DNA from: Catellatospora sp. TT07R-123
GTDB lineage: Bacteria > Actinomycetota > Actinomycetes > Mycobacteriales > Micromonosporaceae
DNA: 64,000 bases
Direction of reading: 5' to 3'
Assembly (NCBI RefSeq): GCF_018327705.1
Contig: NZ_BNEM01000001.1
Location: 1,984,001-2,048,000 of the forward strand
Shown here in pieces: positions 49,292 through 57,134 of this stretch. The notes under the pieces are model-generated. The model was not told the origin of the DNA. It saw nothing but the letters and a program-made list of their open reading frames with translations, and searched no databases. A program made the position numbers and the translations under genes. How positions within the stretch are numbered: the first letter of the stretch is position 1; the number at the start of each line of letters is the position of its first letter.

Positions 49292-51211
49292 TCAGAGGTT
49301 GCGGAGGCGGTGCAGGCGCAGGGCGAGCTGGATCTCCAGCGAGCGCGCCGGGCCCTGCCAGTCGGCGCCGAGCAGGTTGCCTACCCGCTCCAGCCGCTGG
49401 GTGACCGTGTTGACGTGGACGTGCAGGCGCTCGGCGGCGCGGGCCAGGCTGCCACCGGAGCCGAAGTACGCCTCCAGCGTGGCCAGCAGGGTGGTGCCCC
49501 GGCGGGTGTCGTAGTCGACGATCGCGCCGATGGTGTGCCGGACGAACTGCTGCACGTCGCCGCCGTCGCGTTCGCTGACCGCGCCCAGCAGCAGCCCGAC
49601 GAAGCCCAGCTCGGCGCTGCCCGCGCCCTCGCCGGTGCGCCCGAGCGAGATCAGCGCCGACGCGCACCGGACCGCCTCCTGGTACGCCGCCCCCAGCCCG
49701 CCCGGACCGCCCGCCGACCCGCCGCCGCCCGCCGTCACCGGGCGCGCCAGCACCCGGGACAGCTCGCGGACCACCGCCTGCGCGGCCGGTCCCGGCTCGG
49801 TGCCGGGCAGCAGCAGCACCACCCAGCCGTCGCGCACCGCCGCCAGGCCGGTCCGCGCCGAGGCGTACGTGCCCGCCCACGACAGCGCCCGCCCGCGCGG
49901 CTGGCCCGGGGCGGTCTCGGCCCGTACCGCCACCACCACGTGCGGGGCGTCGAGGTCGACGCCGAGGCGGCGGCCGCGTTCGCGCAGCGCGGCCGGGTCG
50001 CGCACCGGCTCGGCGAGCAGGTCGTCGAGCAGTTCGCCGCGCACCCGCCCCTCGGCCTCCGACGACGCCCGCCGGAACAGGGTGAGCAGCGCGGTGACCA
50101 GCGCGGCACGTTCGAGGATCTGCTGGTCGGCGTCGACCAGCTCGCGTTCGGGGCGCAGCACCAGCGCACCCAGGTCGTCGGCCCCGGCGACCACCGCGGC
50201 GACCCACAGGCCGTCGCGGCGCACGGCGCGGCCCTCCAGCCGGGAGGCGGAGACCGCCTCGGCGACGCGGGGCAGTTCGAGTTCGCCCAGCCCGCCGACA
50301 GCGGCCACGGCCCGGCCGTCGGGGTCGAGCACGACCAGGTCGCCGCCGAGCACCTCGGTCACCGCGGCCACCACGTCCTCGACGCCGCCGCCGCGCAGCA
50401 CCAGGCCGGTCATCCGGTCGTGGGCCGCGGCGGCGCGCTCGACCGACGCGCTGTGGGCGCGGATGACCCCGTTGGCGGCCGACAGCTCGTCCAGCGCGGC
50501 CCGGGTCTCGGTGAGCAGCCGGGCGGTGTCGATGGCGACGGAGGCGTGCGCGCCCAGCGACACCATCAGCGCCACCTCCTCGCGCGCGAACGGGCGGGCG
50601 GAGCGGTTGGCGGCGTACAGGACGCCGATGACGCGCGAGCCCAGCCGCAGCGGCACGCCCAGGATGGCGACCAGGCCCTCCTCGCTCACCCCGCTGTCGA
50701 TGTCACCCTTGTGCTGGAACCGCATGTCGGTCATGTAGTTCGCGGTGGCGTACGGGGTGCCCGACTGCGCCACCAGGCCGCCCAGCCCGGTGCCCATCGG
50801 CAGCCGCAGCACCTGGAACTTCGCCGAGATCGAGCCGTCGGTGACCCGCATGTACGTGTCGCCGTGCTCGTCGTCGTTGAGGGTCATGTAGGCGATGTCG
50901 GTGCTGAGCAGCCGCCGGGCCCGGTGCACGATCGCGCGCAGCACCGCGTCCAGGTCGCGCAGGCCCGCCAGGTCGCCGGCGGTCTCGTACAGGCCCGACA
51001 GCTCCATCTCGCGCTGGCGGCGCCGCTCCAGCAGCCCGCGCACCCGCAGCGCCAGCACCTTGGCGTCCTCCAGCTCGGCCAGGTGCTCCGGGGACGCGCC
51101 GGCGGCCCGCGCGGCGATCAGCGGGCCCTCGAACTCGACGGCCGCGGCCTCGCGCGACAGCAGCTCAAGGAACTCCGCGCCCAACATGGCGACCGATCCT
51201 GCCACGCGCAT
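49292..51211 (-). CDS. GAF domain plus PucR-type helix-turn-helix regulator
   Basis: A 639-residue transcription factor. Residues 60-240 form a GAF domain (LSTDIAYMTLNDDEHG, PMGTGLGGLVAQSGTPYA), residues 250-530 a middle GGDEF-like/CdaR region, and residues 570-630 the PucR helix-turn-helix (YFGSGGSLARAAERLHVHVNTVTQRLERV). The ATG at 51211 shares one base with the hydroxybutyrate dehydrogenase stop (TGATG), so it is translated from the same mRNA and probably responds to a metabolite of that pathway. ATG at 51187 is an alternative start. Confidence 0.85.
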   Translation of the reverse strand: MRVAGSVAMLGAEFLELLSREAAAVEFEGPLIAARAAGASPEHLAELEDAKVLALRVRGLLERRRQREMELSGLYETAGDLAGLRDLDAVLRAIVHRARRLLSTDIAYMTLNDDEHGDTYMRVTDGSISAKFQVLRLPMGTGLGGLVAQSGTPYATANYMTDMRFQHKGDIDSGVSEEGLVAILGVPLRLGSRVIGVLYAANRSARPFAREEVALMVSLGAHASVAIDTARLLTETRAALDELSAANGVIRAHSASVERAAAAHDRMTGLVLRGGGVEDVVAAVTEVLGGDLVVLDPDGRAVAAVGGLGELELPRVAEAVSASRLEGRAVRRDGLWVAAVVAGADDLGALVLRPERELVDADQQILERAALVTALLTLFRRASSEAEGRVRGELLDDLLAEPVRDPAALRERGRRLGVDLDAPHVVVAVRAETAPGQPRGRALSWAGTYASARTGLAAVRDGWVVLLLPGTEPGPAAQAVVRELSRVLARPVTAGGGGSAGGPGGLGAAYQEAVRCASALISLGRTGEGAGSAELGFVGLLLGAVSERDGGDVQQFVRHTIGAIVDYDTRRGTTLLATLEAYFGSGGSLARAAERLHVHVNTVTQRLERVGNLLGADWQGPARSLEIQLALRLHRLRNL

Positions 51212-51993
51212 CAGTTGGCGGTCCAGCCGCCGTCCATGGCGATCGAGGCGCCGGTGATGAACGAGGCGGCGGACGTGCACAGGTACGCCGCGAGTTCGGC
51301 GACCTCGTCCGGCTCGATCAGGCGCTTGATCGCGGCACGGGCCAGCATGATCTTCTCGATGACCTCGGACTCGGCCAGCCCGTGCGCGCGCGCCTGGTCG
51401 GCGATCTGCCCCTCGACCAGCGGCGTGCGCACGTACGCGGGATTGATGCAGTTGGAGGTGACCCCGTGCGCGGCGCCTTCCAGCGCCACGACCTTCGACA
51501 GGCCCTCCAGCCCGTGCTTGGCCGCCACGTAGGCCGACTTGTACGCCGAGGCGCGCAGCCCGTGCACGGAGGAGATGTTGACGACCCGGCCCCAGCCGTT
51601 GGCGTACATGTGCGGCAGCACCTTGCCGACCAGCCGGAACGGCGCCTCGACCATGACCTTCTGAATGTAGCCGAACCGCTCGGCGGCGAACTCGTGCACC
51701 GGCGCCACGTGTTGCAGCCCGGCGCAGTTGACCAGCACGTCCACGGCGCCGTCGAGGGAGTCCAGCCCCGCCGGGTCGGACAGGTCCACCCCGGCCGCGC
51801 TGCCCCCGGCCTCGGCGGCCACCCGGGCGGCGGCCTCGGCGTCGCGGTCCACCACGACCACGCGCGCACCCGCGGCGGCCAGGCGCACCGCGCAGGCGCG
51901 GCCGATGCCGCTGCCCGCGCCGGTCACCATCGCGGTGCGGCCGGTCAGGTCGAGGTGCACAACATGGCGCTGGGCCATAGGCGATGCCGTCAT
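51211..51993 (-). CDS. bdhA: 3-hydroxybutyrate dehydrogenase (SDR family)
   Basis: A 260-residue SDR with TGAGSGIGRA, NCAG, NISSVHG and the YVAAKHG catalytic segment. The substrate-contacting LVEGQIADQARAHGL region matches bacterial D-3-hydroxybutyrate dehydrogenases, which oxidise 3-hydroxybutyrate to acetoacetate with NAD. It would handle the monomers released by the PHB depolymerase. ATG at 51993 gives a 260-residue protein and lies at the right distance from the -10 box for a leaderless start; no ribosome-binding site is seen. Confidence 0.85.
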   Translation of the reverse strand: MTASPMAQRHVVHLDLTGRTAMVTGAGSGIGRACAVRLAAAGARVVVVDRDAEAAARVAAEAGGSAAGVDLSDPAGLDSLDGAVDVLVNCAGLQHVAPVHEFAAERFGYIQKVMVEAPFRLVGKVLPHMYANGWGRVVNISSVHGLRASAYKSAYVAAKHGLEGLSKVVALEGAAHGVTSNCINPAYVRTPLVEGQIADQARAHGLAESEVIEKIMLARAAIKRLIEPDEVAELAAYLCTSAASFITGASIAMDGGWTAN

Positions 51994-52001
51994 GAGTCCA
52001 G

Positions 52002-52046
52002 AACCTAGGTTCCGGCGCCGGTCGATCACATGGGTCGGGACCACAT
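52002..52046 (-). promoter_or_regulatory. bdhA promoter with shared 17-bp box
   Basis: ATGTGGTCCCGACCCAT (minus strand, 52046-52030) lies 39 nt before TAGGTT (52007-52002), which places the transcription start at about the ATG. The box-to-start distance, 37 nt, equals that of the PHB depolymerase gene, and 13 of 17 bases are identical, including ATGTGGT and ACCCAT. A second half, ATGTGATC, follows at 52031-52024. Confidence 0.65.
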
Positions 52047-52179
52047 ACTGCACCCGGCGGACATGTGCGCGGACATGCCGGTGCGGCCGGGTCCGAATGT
52101 GGGCCCGGCGCGTGCTCGCCCACGCGCGCGCCGGGCCCCGGCGGCCGTCGCGAACGGCCGCCTCAGGGGTTGAGCCTGA

Positions 52180-52422
52180 TCAGCTCTTCACGCACCGCAC
52201 GTCCAGCACCGTCCCGACGACACCGGTCAGGTTCGGCGCGAGCTGAACCGCCTGGGCCAGGCTGGCCGCCTGCACGACGACGGTGGTCTTGACCGGCGGC
52301 AGCAGCGGCAGCTTGGTGACCACCGCGCACGCGTACGTGTCGGCGGCGACGGCCGGGGTCGCCAGCGCGGTGGCGCCGAACGCGACGGCGGCGAGCAGGA
52401 CGGCGAGTCGTACCTTGGTCAT
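52180..52422 (-). CDS. Small secreted protein, function unknown
   Basis: An 80-residue protein with a signal peptide (MTKVRLAVLLAAVAFGATALATPAVAA) and a 53-residue mature part containing two cysteines (CAVVTK... RCVKS), which could form a disulfide. AAAGGGAAGG precedes the ATG. No family was recognised. Confidence 0.7.
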   Translation of the reverse strand: MTKVRLAVLLAAVAFGATALATPAVAADTYACAVVTKLPLLPPVKTTVVVQAASLAQAVQLAPNLTGVVGTVLDVRCVKS

Positions 52423-52528
52423 GGCGGTGGCCTTCCCTTTGGCTTTTGTCCGTTTATTTCGGACTTGTAACTAAGCCTGCCGGAGTCCGGCGCCTCGGTC
52501 GATCGCCCGATCCGGCGACCCCGCGATC

Positions 52529-52555
52529 TTGACAAGGCCGCCCGGCTGGTAGACA
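52529..52555 (+). promoter_or_regulatory. Promoter of the DinB gene
   Basis: TTGACA (52529-52534) and TAGACA (52550-52555) are separated by 15 nt. The predicted start would fall on the GTG at 52562, giving a leaderless message. The spacer is shorter than the usual 17. Confidence 0.5.
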
Positions 52556-52561
52556 CACGCG

Positions 52562-53068
52562 GTGACCACCGAACGGATCGGCCCGAGCCCCACCGCCAGC
52601 GAGCGCGAGATGCTGCGCACCTTCCTCGACTACCACCGCGCCACGCTGGCCTGGAAGTGCGACGGCCTCGACGACGAGCAGCTGCGGCAGCGGTCCATGC
52701 CACCGTCGACGCTGTCGCTGCTGGGGCTGGTGCGGCACATGGCCGAGGTGGAGCGCGCCTGGTTCCGCCGGGTCATCGACGGCGAGGACATCGGCCTGGT
52801 CTGGTCGGACGAGCGCGACTTCCAGGTGGCGTACGACGCCACGGACTCCACCCGCGCCGAGGCGTTCGCCGCCTGGCAGGCCGAGGTGGAGCACTCCCGC
52901 CGCATCGAGCGCGAGGCCGCGTCGCTGGACGTGACCGGCTACAGCGCGAGCTGGGCAGAGGACGTGTCCCTGCGCATGGTCATGCTGCACCTGATCCACG
53001 AGTACGCCCGGCACAACGGCCACGCCGACCTGCTGCGCGAGGGCGTCGACGGCGTCACCGGGGCCTGA
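52562..53068 (+). CDS. DinB family protein (DUF664)
   Basis: A 168-residue four-helix bundle with the metal-site residues of the DinB/YfiT group: RHMAEVERAWF and HLIHEYARHNGHADLLRE. Such proteins are thiol-dependent S-transferases or metal hydrolases that use bacillithiol or mycothiol. GTG at 52562 is the start and appears leaderless. It is convergent with the LURP-one gene; a hairpin separates them. Confidence 0.85.
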   Translation: MTTERIGPSPTASEREMLRTFLDYHRATLAWKCDGLDDEQLRQRSMPPSTLSLLGLVRHMAEVERAWFRRVIDGEDIGLVWSDERDFQVAYDATDSTRAEAFAAWQAEVEHSRRIEREAASLDVTGYSASWAEDVSLRMVMLHLIHEYARHNGHADLLREGVDGVTGA

Positions 53069-53087
53069 CCCCGCTGCGCCGCGAGGT

Positions 53088-53117
53088 GGGTCCGGCCGCC
53101 GGCCGGCGACCGGACCC
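53088..53117. terminator. Bidirectional terminator
   Basis: GGGTCCGG (53088-53095) is complementary to 53110-53117 around a GC-rich loop, between the convergent DinB and LURP-one stops. Confidence 0.6.
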
Positions 53118-53125
53118 GGCGAGGC

Positions 53126-53704
53126 TCAGCGGGCCTGGAGGGCGTCCAGCGCGACCGCCATCGACACGACCAGGCGGCGGTCGATCTGCGGGTCGTGGAT
53201 GGTCACCGTGTACTTGTCGCGGAAGAACTTGAACTTCTTCTCGACCGAGAACACCGGCCGGCCGTCCTGCACGAAGTCGAAGTGGTACGGCCACCACGTC
53301 ACGTCGGAGAAGCGGCGCAGCAGCGCCACGAACAGGCTGCGCTCCTGTCCGGTGACCTTGGTGCCGTCGCCGGGCTCCACGTGCCAGGTCGAGCGCAGCA
53401 GCGACTTGGCGAAGTCCTTCCGGAACAGGCCGATCGGCGCCCCGTTCTGGTCCTTGACGTCGTAGGTGGCGCCGAGGTCGAGCACGCTGCGGGCCTTGAA
53501 CGAGGCGAAGACCTGGGTCTTGGCGTCGTCGCGGAAGAGAGTGACCTCCTCCTTGAGCTTCATCCGCTTCTGCTCGGCGAAGGCCAGCATGGTGCCGTCG
53601 GAGCCGTCGGGGGTCGCGGTACGCACCTCGTACCGGTTGATCATCATGGTGAAGCGCTGCTTGACGACGAGCGTCTGCTGCGCCTGCAGGGTGGCCAGGT
53701 CCAC
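53126..53704 (-). CDS. LURP-one-related protein
   Basis: A 192-residue protein with the Tubby-C-like barrel of the LURP-one family: QTLVVKQRFTMMINRYEV, MLAFAEQKRMKLKEEVTLFRDD and the terminal KFKFFRDKYTVTIHD. Relatives include phospholipid scramblases. The function in bacteria is unknown. GTG at 53704 has GGAGG 8 nt upstream. It is convergent with DinB and followed by the pentapeptide gene upstream. Confidence 0.8.
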   Translation of the reverse strand: MDLATLQAQQTLVVKQRFTMMINRYEVRTATPDGSDGTMLAFAEQKRMKLKEEVTLFRDDAKTQVFASFKARSVLDLGATYDVKDQNGAPIGLFRKDFAKSLLRSTWHVEPGDGTKVTGQERSLFVALLRRFSDVTWWPYHFDFVQDGRPVFSVEKKFKFFRDKYTVTIHDPQIDRRLVVSMAVALDALQAR

Positions 53705-53809
53705 TGGGGGTCCTCCGTGGGGGGTGATGCGAGACATCCTTGTGTCCGCGAGGCGACAGTGTGCCACGTGCAGGCGACATCGGCCCGCCGTCGCCAGGAG
53801 GGTGGGACG

Positions 53810-54793
53810 TCAGCCCGCCAGCAGCGACCGCAGCAGTTCCGCGGCGGCCCGGTCGGCGATGGCGCCGAAGTCGAGCAGGGCCTGGTCGCTGCCCCCGCTG
53901 ACGCCCATGAACCGGCGCAGGTACTGCAACCGGCCCAGCGCCACCAGCGCGGCCTGGTCCTCGCAGCCCTCCAGCACGGCGATGCCCGCGTCGATGCGCG
54001 CGGTATCGCGCACCACCAGCAGGTCCAGCTGCGCGGGCAGGGTGACCCGGTCGAAGTTCACGCCCCGGAAGTCCACGTCGTCGAAGGCGGTCACCCGGCC
54101 CATGTCGACGTCGAGCATCGGGTTGGGGCCGAGGTTGCGGTCGCGCTCCAGCACCCGGCCGTCGAAGACGACCTCGCGCAGGGCTCCGGCGAACGTGCAG
54201 CGCACCAGGCTGGCCTGCCAGAAGTTGGTGCAGGCGAGCTGGGCGTGGGAGAAGTCGACCTCGGTGAACCCGGCCACGCCGCAGCCCAGGCGGGTCAGGT
54301 CGGCGTGGCTGAAGTCGACTCCGCGCAGCCGGTTGGGCCGGTTGGCATACCAGCCGCCCACCGACGAGCGGGCCAGCTCGGCCGCGGTGAACGTGCAGTC
54401 GAGCACGTCGGTCGCCCACATCCGCAGGCCCACCAGGTATGCCCCGTCGAAGCGGCAGTTGTCGAGCACGCAGCCGAACAGCCGCAGCCGGGGCAGGTGC
54501 GCCCCGCGCAGGTCAAGGTCGGCCAGGTGCGCGTTCTGCAACTCGATCTCGGTCGGCAGGGCCGCGAACTCGAAGGTGAAGCTCGTGCCGCCGAGCATCG
54601 GCTCGCGCTGGTCCGGCTCGACGGTGCGCACCTGCGGCACGCCCAGGCCGCGCAGATCCCAGCGGCCGTCGACACGCTCGACCGGCAGACCGTCCAGCGC
54701 TTCCCCGGTCTGCAACCGGCGGACGATCTCGTCCTGCAGGTCCGGTCCGGTGGCGACGTGCCACCGCTCGACGAGCGCCTCATCGTGCCACAC
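53810..54793 (-). CDS. Pentapeptide repeat protein
   Basis: A 327-residue protein with a pentapeptide-repeat stretch from about residue 75 to 220: NAHLADLDLRGAHLPRLRL, NCRFDGAYL, CTFTAAELARS, GVDFSHADLTRL and NFWQASLVRCTFAGA. It would fold as a quadrilateral beta-helix. Such proteins mimic DNA, bind gyrase or act as scaffolds; this one has an additional C-terminal helical part. GTG at 54793 was chosen because GGAAGGTGG lies 7 nt upstream. Confidence 0.8.
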   Translation of the reverse strand: MWHDEALVERWHVATGPDLQDEIVRRLQTGEALDGLPVERVDGRWDLRGLGVPQVRTVEPDQREPMLGGTSFTFEFAALPTEIELQNAHLADLDLRGAHLPRLRLFGCVLDNCRFDGAYLVGLRMWATDVLDCTFTAAELARSSVGGWYANRPNRLRGVDFSHADLTRLGCGVAGFTEVDFSHAQLACTNFWQASLVRCTFAGALREVVFDGRVLERDRNLGPNPMLDVDMGRVTAFDDVDFRGVNFDRVTLPAQLDLLVVRDTARIDAGIAVLEGCEDQAALVALGRLQYLRRFMGVSGGSDQALLDFGAIADRAAAELLRSLLAG

Positions 54794-55067
54794 GGCGCAA
54801 CCACCTTCCGGCGCCGGGTTTGCCCAGGTCACCAGCGCGTGGCGCCAAACCTAGGCGGCGGGCGGCGAGGGTACAACCCCTCGTTGCCCGAGATGCCAGG
54901 GTTGTCCGACCGTGTTACCGAACTTTGACCCACCGCAGCCGTACGACTACCAGCAGGCAGCGAAAACGGCTTCGCCATGCCCTCTGACCGGCCGTTTCCC
55001 GCAATCGGCTACCTCGTTGCGCCGAAAGAGCCGATCAAGGCACACACACGTACGGGGGCAGATTCAC

Positions 55068-56972
55068 ATGGTCGTACGCAGGCGGCTGCTGCAAGCCGCG
55101 GCATGGGGAACGGGCGGGGCGCTGCTCGCGCCGGGCGCCGGATGGGCGCAGGCCGCCGCCCGCGGCCGGGCGGGGACCCTGGATCCGACGAAGATCCGCA
55201 AGTACGCCACCGAGCTGGCGCTGCCCGCGGTGATGCCGCCCGTGCCGCACCGCCACACGCAGGCCGAGTACGTGGTGCAGGTCCGCCAGGTGCGCCAGCA
55301 GATCCTGCCGTCCGAACTGCCCGGCACCACGGTGTGGGCGTACGGCTCGCCGGACCACCCGGCGACCTTCACCTCCCCGTCGTGCACGTTCGAGGCGCTC
55401 GCCGACCACCCGGTACGGGTGACCTGGAGCAACGGGCTCGTCGACGGTTACGGCGACTACCGGCCGCACCTGCTGGCCGTCGACCCCACGCTGCACTGGG
55501 CCAACCCGCCGGGCGGCGAGCACGGGCGCGACATGCGGCCCACCTTCACCAGCACGCCCGGCCCGTACCGCGGCCCGGTGCCGATCGTGACCCACCTGCA
55601 CGGCGGCCACTCGCACCAGGAGAGCGACGGCTACCCGGAGGCGTGGTACCTGCCCGACGCGAAGAACATCCCGAAGGGCTACGCCCGCTACGGCAGCTTC
55701 TACCGCGAGTTCGCCCAGCGGTTCGCCGCCGCCGACCACGAGCAGTGGCGGCCCGGCTCGGCGACGTTCCAGTACACCAACGACCAGCGCGCCTCGACCC
55801 TGTGGTACCACGACCACACCCTCGGCATGACCCGCCTCAACGTGTACGCGGGCCTGGCCGGGTTCTACCTGCTGCGCGGCGGCAGCTCCGACCTGCCGCC
55901 GGGGGTGCTGCCCGGCCCCGCGCCGACGCTGGGCGAGCGCCCCGGCACCCGCCACTACGAGCTGCCGATCTGCATCCAGGACCGCTCGTTCAACGCCGAC
56001 GGATCGCTGTTCTACCCGACCAGCCGGGCGTACGCCGACGACGCCGGACCGTACATCCCGGACGGGCCGTTCCCGCCGATCTGGAACCCCGAGTTCTTCG
56101 CCAACACGATCATGGCCAACGGCACCACCTGGCCGGTCCTGCACGCCGAGCCGCGCCGCTACCGCCTGCGCCTGCTCAACGGCTGCAACGCCCGCGTCCT
56201 CATCCTCAAGATCGGCACCGATCCGCTCGCGCCCCGGCCGGTCACCCCGGCCCTGCCGCTGTGGCAGATCGGCAACGACGGCGGCTTCCTGCCCAAGCCG
56301 GTCGAGCTCCAGGAACTGATCCTCGCCCCGGCCGAGCGCGCCGACCTGATCGTCGACTTCACCGGGCTGGTCGAGGGCACCGAGCTCTACCTGATCAACG
56401 AGGGCCCGGACAAGCCGTTCCACGGAACCCAAGACCCCTTCGCCGATCCGCAGACCACCGGCCAGGTCATGAAGTTCGTCGTCGGACGGCTGCACGGCCA
56501 CGACGGCAGCACCCCGCCCGACCGGCTCCGACTGCCCCACATCGCCCCGCTCGGCCCGGCGACCGGCACCCGCCGCGTGTCGCTCGACGAGTACGCGGTC
56601 GACGACATGTCCGTCGAGGTCCTGCTCGGCACGGTCGCGGCCGACGGCACCGTCACCAAGCGGCACTGGGACGACCCGGTGACCGAGCACCCGGCGCTGG
56701 GCGCCACCGAGATCTGGGAGATCCAGAACGACACCGTCGGCGCCCACCCGATCCACCTGCACCTGGTGCAGTTCGAGGTGCTGGGACGGGGGCCGGACGG
56801 CACGTTGCCGCCGCAGCCGAACGAGCTGGGCGGCAAGGACACCGTCATCGCGTACCCCGGGCAGGTCACCCGGGTCAAAGCCAAGTTCGACCTGGCCGGC
56901 CGCTATGTCTGGCACTGCCACCTGATCGAACACGAGGACAACGAGATGATGCGCCCCCTCCAGGTCGGCTGA
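55068..56972 (+). CDS. Secreted multicopper oxidase (CotA/bilirubin-oxidase-like), Tat-exported
   Basis: A 634-residue three-domain oxidase. The signal (MVVRRRLLQAAAWGTGG...GWAQA) has a twin-arginine pattern. Copper motifs: THLHGGHSH (HxH), WYHDHTLGMTRLNVYAGLAGFY, HPIHLHLVQFEVLG and HCHLIEHEDNEMM with the axial methionine. The enzyme oxidises phenols, bilirubin or metals with oxygen. ATG at 55068 is supported by GGGGGC 8 nt upstream. A family-B hairpin starts 6 nt after the stop. Confidence 0.9.
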   Translation: MVVRRRLLQAAAWGTGGALLAPGAGWAQAAARGRAGTLDPTKIRKYATELALPAVMPPVPHRHTQAEYVVQVRQVRQQILPSELPGTTVWAYGSPDHPATFTSPSCTFEALADHPVRVTWSNGLVDGYGDYRPHLLAVDPTLHWANPPGGEHGRDMRPTFTSTPGPYRGPVPIVTHLHGGHSHQESDGYPEAWYLPDAKNIPKGYARYGSFYREFAQRFAAADHEQWRPGSATFQYTNDQRASTLWYHDHTLGMTRLNVYAGLAGFYLLRGGSSDLPPGVLPGPAPTLGERPGTRHYELPICIQDRSFNADGSLFYPTSRAYADDAGPYIPDGPFPPIWNPEFFANTIMANGTTWPVLHAEPRRYRLRLLNGCNARVLILKIGTDPLAPRPVTPALPLWQIGNDGGFLPKPVELQELILAPAERADLIVDFTGLVEGTELYLINEGPDKPFHGTQDPFADPQTTGQVMKFVVGRLHGHDGSTPPDRLRLPHIAPLGPATGTRRVSLDEYAVDDMSVEVLLGTVAADGTVTKRHWDDPVTEHPALGATEIWEIQNDTVGAHPIHLHLVQFEVLGRGPDGTLPPQPNELGGKDTVIAYPGQVTRVKAKFDLAGRYVWHCHLIEHEDNEMMRPLQVG

Positions 56973-56978
56973 AGATCA

Positions 56979-57043
56979 GCCAAGTTGCCGGGCAATCGGG
57001 CGTATCTTGGGCACTCTTTCCCACGATTGCCCGGCAACTTGGC
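56979..57043. repeat. 65-bp hairpin element, family B, copy 3
   Basis: Arms at 56979-57001 and 57021-57043 pair over GCCAAGTTGCCGGGCAATCG, and the spacer carries the same GTATCTTGGG as copy 2. The element begins 6 nt after the multicopper oxidase stop. The DNA just after it contains two direct copies of CAGGGTCGGCC. Confidence 0.9.
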
Positions 57044-57091
57044 CCAGGGTCGGCCCAGGGTCGGCCCGGCGGTGGTCCGGGGTGGACACGC

Positions 57092-57126
57092 GACGGCCCC
57101 GCACCCTGGGTGGGGGCGGGGCCGTC
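57092..57126 (-). terminator. Terminator of the malectin protein gene
   Basis: A perfect 11-bp stem (GACGGCCCCGC) with a 13-nt loop starts 8 nt after the stop codon at 57135. Confidence 0.75.
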
Positions 57127-57134
57127 GGGTGGGG

